Assembly (NCBI GenBank): GCA_040755975.1
Contig: JBFLZY010000014.1
Location: 1 to 42,624, forward strand
Source: JAIMBK01 sp040755975
GTDB taxonomy: Bacteria > Bacillota > Desulfotomaculia > Desulfotomaculales > Nap2-2B
Direction of reading: 5' to 3'
DNA length: 42,624 nucleotides
How positions within the stretch are numbered: position 1 is the stretch's first letter; each line of letters begins with the position of its first letter. Both the position numbers and the translations under genes were made by a program. Below the pieces are notes generated by a model. It was not told where the DNA came from. It saw only the letters and a list, made by a program, of their open reading frames with translations, and ran no database searches. Shown here piece after piece: positions 17,119-24,504 of this stretch.

Positions 17119-17702
17119 GTCTGGACCTTGTCATTACCGGCGTCGGCGGCCAGGGAAACGTCCTGGCTTCCCGGGTGCTGGCCAAAGCGGCCATGGAAGC
17201 CGGTCTGCCCGTGCGGACATCGGAGATAATCGGGATGGCGCAGCGAGAAGGGGTCGTCATGAGCCAGGTGCGGATCGGTCCCCCCTTGTGGGGCGCGCTG
17301 ATTCCCGACGGAAAAGCCGATGTCTTGCTGGGTTTCGAACCCGCCGAAGCGGTGCGCGGCCTGCCTAAGCTAAAGGCGCACGGGGTGGCGGTGGTCAACA
17401 CCGCCCCGGTACTGCCCGTAACCGTTGCCCTGGGGCTATCCCCTTACGACGCCGCGGTTTACCTGCATTACCTGGAAAAAAATATCGCCCTCCTTTACCT
17501 GGTAGATGCTCACAAACTGGCCCTGCAAGCGGGGAACCCGCGCACGCTAAACGCAGTTTTACTGGGGGCCCTGGCCGCTCTGGACGTGCTTCCCTTTGCT
17601 GCCGGGCATTTTTTGCACTTTCTTCTGGAGTCGATTCCCGAAAACTACCGGGAGGTAAACCGCCTGGCTTTTGAACTGGGGCGGGAAAGCATAAAGGAAT
17701 GA
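17115..17702 (+). CDS. iorB: Indolepyruvate:ferredoxin oxidoreductase, beta subunit IorB
   Basis: Gamma-domain partner of IorA in the heteromeric oxidoreductase. GTG at 17115 overlaps the iorA stop (GTGA), indicating coupling, and the protein then begins with the family signature LVITGVGGQGNVLASRVLA. The next conserved segment is EIIGMAQREGVVMSQVRIG. 195 residues, the usual size. No cysteine cluster is expected in this subunit and none is seen. A longer open frame upstream is only read-through of iorA sequence in another frame. Confidence 0.94.
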   Translation: MSLDLVITGVGGQGNVLASRVLAKAAMEAGLPVRTSEIIGMAQREGVVMSQVRIGPPLWGALIPDGKADVLLGFEPAEAVRGLPKLKAHGVAVVNTAPVLPVTVALGLSPYDAAVYLHYLEKNIALLYLVDAHKLALQAGNPRTLNAVLLGALAALDVLPFAAGHFLHFLLESIPENYREVNRLAFELGRESIKE

Positions 17703-17858
17703 TTTGTTTAAATAGAATAAAAAAGAATACCTACATTTGTTTGTTTTGAACATGGAAATACTCCGTGTTTTGTTTTAATATTTTTCAAGAGAACATTTTC
17801 TATTTTCAAACGCTTAACGGCTGGGGACCGACGACTATTTGTCCGGGAGGTTTAGCGA
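17703..17858 (+). promoter_or_regulatory. T-rich promoter region before the ATC-hydrolase-like gene
   Basis: The 156-base gap after iorB is very AT-rich and contains TTTGTTTTGAACAT (17740-17753) and CCGTGTTTTGTTTTAATA (about 17764-17781). The same combination of CCGTGT, TTTGTTTTA and a nearby AACAT lies before the carboxyltransferase at 4900-4961. This suggests a new transcription start with a shared regulatory motif, but no promoter boxes can be assigned with confidence. Confidence 0.3.
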
Positions 17859-18359
17859 ATGCCCGAAGCGGTTGATCCGCAAGTTGAAACCCTTACCCGC
17901 TCTTTACGGACCCTGATCTGGATCGCCCACGACTTCTTTCACTGCTGGCGCCGGGCAGTACAGGAAAAATACGGAGAAGAAGCTGCCGCTGGCCTGACGG
18001 AACGCTTCTGGCAGCTTGTCGGCCGGCGCACGGGTGAGCTCTACCTGACCAAAGGCGGGGTTTCCCCTGGGGATATCGGGGCCATTGTCCGGGCCATCGC
18101 CCGGAGCAGCGAAATCATGGGGGAAACAGTCCGGGTCGAACAAGACGGTTCCGACTGGCTGCTCATCCACGACGACTGTCCGTGGGTCGCATCTTACCGT
18201 GAATACGGTGCGCCGGGGCAATGCGTGCCCGGTTGCCACGTCTGGTTTGCCGCTACCCTGGCTGCCGCCGCGCCGGAGTACACCGTCACCACCGAATCGT
18301 CCCTGGCGAAAGGGGACGCAGCCTGCATCCGGCGCTTCCGCCGGGCGGAAGCCAGGTAA
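17859..18359 (+). CDS. Small cysteine-containing protein, possibly ATC-hydrolase-like
   Basis: 166 residues, soluble. The N-terminal half is helical (LIWIAHDFFHCWRRAVQEKY). The C-terminal half has conserved-looking polar and Cys residues in DDCPWVASYREYGAPGQCV then PGCHVWFAATLAAAAP. The pattern resembles the small L-2-amino-thiazoline-4-carboxylate hydrolase-like/V4R-like family, whose members often stand beside catabolic or corrinoid genes, but the match is from memory of the pattern only. GGGAGG lies before the ATG. It sits between iorAB and the selenoprotein candidate, in the same direction. True reaction unknown. Confidence 0.55.
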   Translation: MPEAVDPQVETLTRSLRTLIWIAHDFFHCWRRAVQEKYGEEAAAGLTERFWQLVGRRTGELYLTKGGVSPGDIGAIVRAIARSSEIMGETVRVEQDGSDWLLIHDDCPWVASYREYGAPGQCVPGCHVWFAATLAAAAPEYTVTTESSLAKGDAACIRRFRRAEAR

Positions 18360-18417
18360 CAGCCTATTTTTTGAGAAAATTGTATGACTGCAAAAGTCCT
18401 CACTAAGATGAAAAAGA

Positions 18418-18673
18418 GGGCTGGAATCTGTCCGGGCGAGCGACATATGCGGAGGTCGGAAACCAGACACAGCCCAGCCGCGGCAAGCGAACCGGCAGCG
18501 CGAAACGCGCAGATACCACTATGCAAAAGGTGCTAACAGTAATCGCTGGTTAGGCTGGCAAAGTTAAAAAACTAACCTCTCGCGCGCATTTTGCAGCGCT
18601 GCCTGGTTCGCTCCGCGGCAAGCCGATGTCTGGTCGACCCGGAGCATCGGAGCGAGCTGGACAATTCCAGCCC
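18418..18673 (+). repeat. Imperfect palindromic repeat element, copy 3
   Basis: Inverted ends GGGCTGGAATCTGTCCGGGC and GGACAATTCCAGCCC bound a 256-base unit filling most of the 360-base gap before the selenoprotein candidate. Long internal arms pair: GCAAGCGAACCGGCAGCGC with GCGCTGCCTGGTTCGCTCCG. The centre is not the AG/CT palindrome but a different sequence, part of it (CGCGCATTTTGCAGCGCTGC) shared with copy 1. The element ends 46 bases before the ATG at 18720. Confidence 0.8.
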
Positions 18674-18719
18674 GATGACTTAGACACTGATAATACGTCT
18701 TTTCAAAGGAGGAATCCCC

Positions 18720-20693
18720 ATGTCCAAACCCGGCCGCGCCCTCTTCCCGCACCTCTTTTCTCCGGGCAACATCGGCCCCTACCGGACCAAAAACCGGGTC
18801 AAGTACGCCGCCTGCTGAGTCTCCAACTACAATAGCCGGGACGGCTATATCACTCCGCGGGAACTGGCCCGCACCAGCGTCATCGCGCAGACCGGGGCGG
18901 GGATCATCACCAACCAGGGGGCCTACGTCGACCCGAAGGGGGAAGGGAAGGCCTACTACCGCCAGATCGCCCTCTACGACGACAAATTTTTGCCCGAGTT
19001 CGAAAAAATCGCCGCCTTCATCCACGAACAGGGCGCCGTGGCCATCCAGCAGCTCTTGCACTGCGGCCGCTACGGCGGCATCGACCTGGGCTATTGCGTC
19101 CAGCCCTCGGCCGTGCCCCAGACCCTGCCGCACTTCCGCCCCCCGCGGGAGATGACCAAAGAAGAGATCAAACAGACCATCAAAGATCATGCCGAAGCAG
19201 CCAAACGGGCCGTGAAAGCCGGCTTCGACGGCGTGGAGATCACCAGCTTCATGGGTTATCTTTTAGCCAACTTCAACTCCAAATTCACCAACAAACGCAC
19301 CGACGAATACGGGGGCAGCCTGGAAAACCGGGGCCGCTTCATGAAAGAACTCATCTACGCCATCAAAGAAGCCATCGGCGCTGCGCACCCCCTTTGCGTG
19401 CGCCTGAACGGCGCCGAACTCATGGACCGCTACGGCGGCAACACCGAAGAAGAGTGCTTAGAGCTCATGAAGATGGCCGCTTTAGCCGGGGTGGACATGA
19501 TCAGCGTCACCGTCGGCTGGCAGGAATCCCCCGTCTCCTCCATCGCCAGAGATGTCCCCCCGGGGCACTGGAACTACCTGGCCGCCCGGGCCAAAAAAGC
19601 CATCCCCGGCGTCCCCATCGCCTTCGGAGTGCGTTTGCCCGACCCGGTCCTGGCCGAACAAGCCATCGCCGCCGGGGAATTTGACTTCTGGGAGGTCTGC
19701 CGGCCTTTTCTGGCCGACCCCGAACGCCTGCACAAGATCGCAGAAAACCGCTTAGAAGAGATCAAACCCTGCATCGGCTGCCTTTTGTGCCTTTCCCGGC
19801 TCTTCCGGGACCTTCCCTACCTGTGCACGGTAAACCCCGTCCTGGGCCACGAAGTGGAGCCGGAGTACCACTTGAAACCTGCCGCGGTGCAAAAAACCAT
19901 CCTCATCGCCGGCGGCGGCCCGGCCGGCTTGGAGTGCGCCGTCACTGCCGCGCAGCGGGGTCACCGGGTCACCCTCTACGAAAAAAGGGACCGTTTAGGG
20001 GGGCAGCTGGCCATCTTAGCCGATCAGGACCTGGCCAACAAAGAAGACTTAAAAACCCTCTTACGCTATTACGAAACCCGGCTGGCCAAACTGGGCGTTG
20101 CCGTCCACCTGAACACGGAACTCACCCCCAAGCTCTTCCGCACCCTTTCCCCCGCTCCGGACGTGGCGGTGGTGGCCGCCGGCGCCACCCTCGACCTTTC
20201 CCCCTGGCTGGCCAGGGCCCCGCAAGAACTGCTCACCGACGCCTTTTCCGTTCTGGCGGGAAAAGCAGCCTGCGGGCAGCGCGTCGTCATCCTGGGCGGC
20301 GGCAAGGTGGGCCTGGTCACCGCTGAATCCCTGGCTTCCCAGGGGCACGCCGTCACCATCTTAGAAGAGGGCAATCGTTTAGCCGAAGACGTCATCCCCA
20401 CCTGGAAGTGGCGCCACACCTCCTGGGTGGAGGAATTGGGGATCAAAAGCTTGACCAAAGTAAAAATCCTGGCGGTCACTGCCGCCGGGGTGCGGATTGC
20501 CGACCAGACCGGCGCCGAACAGTTCCTGGCAGCGGACACGATCATTGTGGCTGCCCCCCGGCGCAGCGCCGCCGAGCTCCTATTTTCCCTGGAGTTTGCC
20601 GTGGACGAACTGTACGTCATCGGCGACGCGGTGGCTCCCCGGGGCCTCTACCAGGCGATCCACGAGGGGTACCGGCTGGGGGTGCGGGTGTAA
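18720..20693 (+). CDS. Old-yellow-enzyme/2,4-dienoyl-CoA reductase-like flavoprotein with in-frame UGA (probable selenocysteine)
   Basis: 657-residue iron-sulfur flavoprotein of the FadH/2-enoate reductase type: N-terminal FMN TIM barrel (about 1-345), [4Fe-4S] cysteines 351, 354, 357 and 369 (CIGCLLC...C), then FAD/NAD(P) Rossmann domains (ILIAGGGPAGLE near 395; VVILGGGKVGLVTAESLA near 525). Codon 33 is TGA (18816-18818). Homologous sequence exists on both sides: NRVKYAAC before it, then VSNYNSRDGYITPRELA after it, so the frame is intact. A hairpin with bacterial SECIS geometry follows, so Cys32-Sec33 is likely. The usual HxxHGYLL barrel motif is replaced by SFMGYLLANFNSKFTNKR, suggesting changed chemistry. 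AAAGGAGG precedes the ATG. An ordinary gene caller would start at 18990 and lose 90 residues. Substrate unknown. Confidence 0.85.
18816..18848 (+). promoter_or_regulatory. Candidate bacterial SECIS element with UGA codon
   Basis: UGA at 18816-18818 is followed after 13 bases by the stem ATAGCC (18832-18837) pairing perfectly with GGCTAT (18843-18848) around the loop GGGAC. The loop begins 19 bases after the UGA, inside the 16-37 base range accepted for bacterial SECIS elements, and opens with G as the model requires. The stem is 6 bases, which is also within the accepted range. Confidence 0.75.
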
Positions 20694-20709
20694 GGGGGAG
20701 CATAAAACG

Positions 20710-21132
20710 ATGAATTTATCTGCCCTGCTGAGTAATCCCGCCGCCTGGCAGGCGGCTTTGGACGGGGAGGAGAGGTTTTTCGCCCAAATCAAAGAAGGAA
20801 AAATCGGGCTCGTCGGCAAACAGACCTGCGCCACCCCGCCGGGTGAAATGCTGGTGTGGGAAGTTGTCCTGGGCAAAGCGCGGGCTGTGCCCGCCCGCTT
20901 TCGCGGCTGGCAGGCGGCGGGGGTGGAATTGCTCCTCGTGCTGGAAGATAATTTTGCTTCCGAGCTCCAAGAGGCCCTGGCCGGAAAAAGTATCTTCGCC
21001 GCTTTCAAGAAGATGATCCGCCTGGGCAGGATTAATTTGTTTCTCCTGGGGACCAGGGATGATTTGCTGGCTTTAGGGTTTGAAGATTTTCTCGAGGCGC
21101 TCGGGGTGCCGTTTTTAGGGACGTGCCATTAA
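20710..21132 (+). CDS. Unknown 140-aa protein downstream of the flavoprotein
   Basis: Not recognised. The ATG at 20710 follows the flavoprotein stop by 16 bases, with GGGGGAG before it, so the two are almost certainly co-transcribed. The protein is soluble with alternating hydrophobic strands and helices (GVELLLVLEDNFASELQEAL, RINLFLLGTRDDLLALGFED), reminiscent of a small alpha/beta domain. Two Cys occur, one at KQTCATPPGE near residue 40 and one in the terminal LGTCH. A partner or maturation role for the flavoprotein is suggested by position only. Confidence 0.7.
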   Translation: MNLSALLSNPAAWQAALDGEERFFAQIKEGKIGLVGKQTCATPPGEMLVWEVVLGKARAVPARFRGWQAAGVELLLVLEDNFASELQEALAGKSIFAAFKKMIRLGRINLFLLGTRDDLLALGFEDFLEALGVPFLGTCH

Positions 21133-21190
21133 AGAATCTTTGTAAGTATTAAATATTTACAAATCTTTTGAGATAGGGGGGTTTTGACCG

Positions 21191-21649
21191 GTGGGATACC
21201 AGTTTCGCGGCAAAACTTTTGACGAGCTGAACGTCGGCGACGAATTTTTCACCGCTTCCCGGACCGTTACGGAGGCAGAAGTGGTAAACTTTGCCGGGCT
21301 TTCGGGGGATTTCAACCCTCTGCACACGGATGAAACTTTCGGCAAAACCACCCCGTTCGGCACGAGAATCGCCCACGGTGTTTTAATTCAGGCCATAGCT
21401 ACCGGACTGGCCAACCAGCTGGGCATCTTTGAAGGAACCACCATTGCCGTGCTGGAAATGGTGAGCCGTTTTACCGGGGCGGTTAAATTTGGCGATACCA
21501 TTCACGTCGTCATGAAAGTTAAGGAAAAGAAGGAGAGCAAGAAGCCGGACCGGGGTCTTGTCAACGTGGAAGTCAGGGTTCTCAACCAGCGGGAGGAACC
21601 TGTGCTGGAAGGAAACTGGTTGATTATGCTGGTTCGTAAGGAGGGATAA
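21191..21649 (+). CDS. MaoC-like (R)-specific enoyl-CoA hydratase
   Basis: Hot-dog-fold protein that adds water to an enoyl-CoA. 152 residues, the size of single-domain MaoC/PhaJ proteins. The hydratase-2 motif with catalytic Asp and His is present: FAGLSGDFNPLHTDE, followed by GTRIAHGVLIQAIATGL. The start is GTG at 21191, preceded by AGGGGGG. The stop is only 4 bases before the SDR start, so hydration and the following dehydrogenation steps are encoded together. An aryl-acryloyl-CoA substrate would fit the cluster; this is inference. Confidence 0.9.
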   Translation: MGYQFRGKTFDELNVGDEFFTASRTVTEAEVVNFAGLSGDFNPLHTDETFGKTTPFGTRIAHGVLIQAIATGLANQLGIFEGTTIAVLEMVSRFTGAVKFGDTIHVVMKVKEKKESKKPDRGLVNVEVRVLNQREEPVLEGNWLIMLVRKEG

Positions 21650-21653
21650 CGGA

Positions 21654-22397
21654 ATGCGTTTAAAGGATAAGGTAGCCTTGATCACCGGGGCGGGAAGCGG
21701 GATTGGCGAAGCCACCGCCAGGCGTTTCGCTGCCGAAGGGGCAGCGGTGGTGCTCAACGATCTCAACGCCGCCGAAGTCAATAGGGTGGCGCAAGAGCTT
21801 GCTGCTCAAGGGGTGTGCGTCCTGGTTGCGGAGGGAAGCGTAACAAATAAAAACGACGTGGAAGCCATGGTCGATGCCGCCCTGAAAAAATTTCAGCGGC
21901 TTGACATTCTCGTCAACAACGCGGGGATTAACCGGGACGCCCTGGTCAGAAAGATGACCGAGGAGCAATGGGACAGTGTGCTGGACGTTAATCTCAAAGG
22001 CACCTTTTTGTGCTGCCAGGCCGTTTTAGGGCCGATGAGCGAACAAAAGTACGGAAAGATAAACAACACTGCCTCGATCGGGGCGTACGGGAATATCGGT
22101 CAGGCCAATTACGCGGCCAGTAAAGCGGGCGTGATCGGATTGAGCTGGACGCTGGCCCTGGAATACGCCCGGTACAACATCAATGTCAACGTGGTCGCTC
22201 CGGGAGCGACCAGGACGCCCATGACGGCGGGCATACCCGATAATATTCGCGAGATGATGATCAATAAAATTCCGCTCAGGCGGATGGCCGAACCCGAGGA
22301 AATCGCCAGCGTGCACGTTTTCCTCGCCAGTGACGAGGCCAACTATATAACCGGTCAGGTGATTTTTGTCGATGGCGGGCTTACCATCGGGATTTAA
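21654..22397 (+). CDS. Short-chain dehydrogenase/reductase (FabG/PhaB-like)
   Basis: NAD(P)-dependent 3-hydroxyacyl dehydrogenase or 3-oxoacyl reductase. 247 residues. Cofactor motif TGAGSGIGEATARR at residues 10-23, structural NNAGINRD near 90, catalytic Ser in NTASIGAYGN and Tyr/Lys in YAASK near 154, and a C-terminal YITGQVIFVDGG. It follows the MaoC gene with a 4-base gap and good ribosome site AAGGAGGG, suggesting paired hydratase and 3-hydroxyacyl-CoA dehydrogenase steps. The stereochemistry of MaoC (R) products and FabG-like SDR activity match. Confidence 0.93.
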   Translation: MRLKDKVALITGAGSGIGEATARRFAAEGAAVVLNDLNAAEVNRVAQELAAQGVCVLVAEGSVTNKNDVEAMVDAALKKFQRLDILVNNAGINRDALVRKMTEEQWDSVLDVNLKGTFLCCQAVLGPMSEQKYGKINNTASIGAYGNIGQANYAASKAGVIGLSWTLALEYARYNINVNVVAPGATRTPMTAGIPDNIREMMINKIPLRRMAEPEEIASVHVFLASDEANYITGQVIFVDGGLTIGI

Positions 22398-22430
22398 AGG
22401 GCTGAGTGCCGGGCCGGCCCGTAGTGTTGG

Positions 22431-22460
22431 CGCGACGGCAAACGAACGGCGGGCAAAGGA
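22431..22460 (+). repeat. Right-end fragment of the repeat element (variant of copy 1)
   Basis: CGACGGCAAACGAACGGCGG followed by GCAAAGGA is nearly identical to the right terminus of the element at 168-427. No matching left half is present, so this is a solo end left by deletion or partial transfer. It sits about 30 bases before the CoA-transferase ATG. Confidence 0.6.
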
Positions 22461-22492
22461 ATTTTTTCCCGGTAGACAAAGAGGTGAAGCTT

Positions 22493-23692
22493 ATGGCAGG
22501 TTGCGAACCCTTTACCGGCCTTACCGTGTTAAGCCTGGAGCAGGCCACGGTGCTGCCTTACTTAACTTACCGGCTGGCCCTCGACGGCGCCCGGGTGATC
22601 AGAATTGAAGATCCGGTGAAGGGCGACCCGAACCGCTACGTAGGCGAAAACATGCTCGGGGACGAGCGTATGCGCACCTATTTTCTCCCCATCAACGCCG
22701 GAAAAAAGGCCATTACACTAAACCTGGCCCATCCCCGCGGGCAGGCAATTTTAAAAGACTTGCTGCGCTGCCTGCCGGTGGATGTCTTCTGCACCAACCA
22801 GCTGCCCAAAAACTACGCCAAGCTGGGCATAAATTACGAGGAGCTGCGGGCAGTGAAACCGGATTTAATCTGGGTTGGCGTGACGGGTTTCGGTCCCTCT
22901 TCCAACGAGGCCGCGTACGACCCGGTCTTGCAGGCAAGATCCGGCCTGATGGACTTAAACGGGGAGGCCTCCGGCCCTCCGCTCGTTACCGGGATACCTT
23001 TTATCGATATGGGGGCGAGTGAACACGCCTATGGTTTTATCATGAAGGCCCTCTACAAAAGGGCGGTTACCGGGGAAGGCTGCCGTCTGGATCTGTCCAT
23101 GTTTCAGAGCGCCCTGTCGTGGCTGACCGTCCCGATTAGCTTATCCGTGGCCTTTGGAAGACACCTGCGCCGGCACGGGAACACCCACGAATTTTTTGCC
23201 CCCGTATCGGTTTACGAAACTTCCGACGGCTATGTTTATATGGCCGTCGGCAATGACCGGCAGTGGCGGTCGCTTGTTTCCCTGGCCCCTTTTGCTCACC
23301 TGGATAAGCCGGAGTATGCAACCAACGCTGGCCGGATTGCCGAGGTGACAAAGCTGAACGCTGCGATCAACGAAGTAACCCGCACTTTTTCTGCCGCTGG
23401 AATCGTGGAACTGTTGAAAAACGCCCAGGTTCCCGTCTCCGAAGTGAGGAGCATCAAAGAGGTGGTTGAAGATCCCCTGGTTAAAGAAGCGTTCCTATAC
23501 GCATATGATGAGCGCACGGATTTCAAGCTTACGCTCGCCCCACCGCCTTACCTTACCTCCTACCTCGAGGCCTGCGGGGGAAAATTGAGTTTTCCGCCCC
23601 GTTTCGGCGAACATAACGAGGAAATTTACGGTGCGGTTCTGGGCCTGGACGCAGAAGAACTGAGCGAACTGCGGCGGGAACAAATAATCTGA
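22493..23692 (+). CDS. Class III (CaiB/BaiF family) CoA-transferase
   Basis: Transfers CoA between acyl groups through an aspartyl-CoA anhydride. The ATG at 22493 is chosen: AGAGGTGAAG lies just before it and the protein then begins with the family start GLTVLSLEQATVLPYLTYRL; the longer frame reads through a repeat fragment. 399 residues. Seen signatures are VIRIEDPVKGDPNR, VGVTGFGPSSNEAAYDPVLQ and the catalytic Asp in TGIPFIDMGASEHAYG. It immediately precedes the B12 mutase genes. In characterised indoleacetate degraders a transferase of this family makes phenylsuccinyl-type CoA esters, the mutase substrate class. Confidence 0.9.
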   Translation: MAGCEPFTGLTVLSLEQATVLPYLTYRLALDGARVIRIEDPVKGDPNRYVGENMLGDERMRTYFLPINAGKKAITLNLAHPRGQAILKDLLRCLPVDVFCTNQLPKNYAKLGINYEELRAVKPDLIWVGVTGFGPSSNEAAYDPVLQARSGLMDLNGEASGPPLVTGIPFIDMGASEHAYGFIMKALYKRAVTGEGCRLDLSMFQSALSWLTVPISLSVAFGRHLRRHGNTHEFFAPVSVYETSDGYVYMAVGNDRQWRSLVSLAPFAHLDKPEYATNAGRIAEVTKLNAAINEVTRTFSAAGIVELLKNAQVPVSEVRSIKEVVEDPLVKEAFLYAYDERTDFKLTLAPPPYLTSYLEACGGKLSFPPRFGEHNEEIYGAVLGLDAEELSELRREQII

Positions 23693-23783
23693 GCCGGCGG
23701 CATTGTCACAGCCAAATCTGATTACCGGAAACGATGAACTTTTTATTCTGCTCTGAGTGAGTATCCGGGGAAAGGTGAAGACC

Positions 23784-24206
23784 ATGAGAAAAATACGCGT
23801 CCTGATTGCCAAGCCCGGGCTGGACGGCCACGACCGGGGAGCCAAAGTCGTCGCCTATTTGCTCCGGGAGGCGGGGATGGAGGTAATCTACACGGGTTTA
23901 CATAAGACGGTGGAACAGATCGTGGAGGCGGCCATCCAGGAAGACGTGGACGCCATCGGCCTGAGCATCCTTTCCGGCGCCCACCTGCCGATCACGGAAA
24001 AGCTGATGGCCCGGCTGCGCGAGCGCAAGGCCGACGACATCGTGGTTACCGTGGGCGGGGTCATCCCCCGGCGCGACGTAGAAAAACTGAAAGCCCTGGG
24101 TGCGAAGGCAGTCTTTCCGGGCGGCACCAGCTTCGCTGAGATTTTGCACTTTTTCCAGGAAGAGCTCCCAAGGTTACGCTACGGCGCAGCTTTTCCAGGG
24201 ACATAA
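23784..24206 (+). CDS. Acyl-CoA mutase, cobalamin-binding small subunit
   Basis: Stand-alone B12-binding subunit of 140 residues. The start at ATG 23784 is preceded by GGTGAAG; a GTG at 23757 would add nine residues. The cobalamin motif is intact: KPGLDGHDRGAKVV (the His replaces dimethylbenzimidazole), then GLSILSGAH and VVTVGGVIPRRD. Separate small subunits occur in isobutyryl-CoA, hydroxyisobutyryl-CoA and archaeal-type methylmalonyl-CoA mutases. The catalytic subunit gene begins 298 bases downstream, beyond a repeat element. Confidence 0.94.
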   Translation: MRKIRVLIAKPGLDGHDRGAKVVAYLLREAGMEVIYTGLHKTVEQIVEAAIQEDVDAIGLSILSGAHLPITEKLMARLRERKADDIVVTVGGVIPRRDVEKLKALGAKAVFPGGTSFAEILHFFQEELPRLRYGAAFPGT

Positions 24207-24260
24207 TTTCTAAGGGGTTCCTATGAAGACTGTCATCCTCTCCATAAAGGATAAAAATAA

Positions 24261-24470
24261 GGGAGGGAATTTGTCCGGGTGAGCGACATATGCGGAAAGC
24301 GCGTCAGGTACCAAACTTAAACCGCTGCCGCGGCAAGCAAACCGGCAACGCATTGAGAAGCGGGATGTGAGAAGCTAGAGGTGAGAATTTTTAAAATCCC
24401 ACCTCCAACCTCCCACCTCCAACCTCTTAGTCGGTCAACCCGAAACTTTTAAGCGAGCCAGACGATTTTC
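24261..24470 (+). repeat. Imperfect palindromic repeat element, copy 4 (degenerate)
   Basis: Left end GGGAGGGAATTTGTCCGGG and GAGCGACATATGCGG match the family; the right end (GAGCCAGACGATTTTCGCT) is eroded. A leader with the small inverted repeat ATCCT/AGGAT (about 24234-24252) precedes it. The element lies between the two mutase subunit genes and fills most of the 298-base gap, ending 34 bases before the large-subunit start. Confidence 0.7.
24351..24429 (+). repeat. Nested AG/CT-rich palindrome inside repeat copy 4
   Basis: Begins CATTGAGAAGCGGGATGTGA and ends in repeated CT-rich units (CCCACCTCCAACCTC twice over) able to pair with the AG-rich arm. Same internal location as in copies 2 and 5. 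Confidence 0.65.
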
Positions 24471-24504
24471 GCTTAATGAGGAAAGATGGTAAGGAGTGAT
24501 TAGC

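Noticed and set aside
18194..18526. 110-codon - strand frame over the start of repeat copy 3
   Set aside because: Its sequence derives from the repeat and the opposite strand of the small Cys protein gene; no ribosome site or family pattern.
18720..18818. Reading the in-frame TGA as a nonsense mutation (pseudogene)
   Set aside because: The rest of the gene is intact over 624 codons with all motifs, and a SECIS-like hairpin follows at the proper distance. Decay would be expected to leave further damage. Not excluded without homologues.
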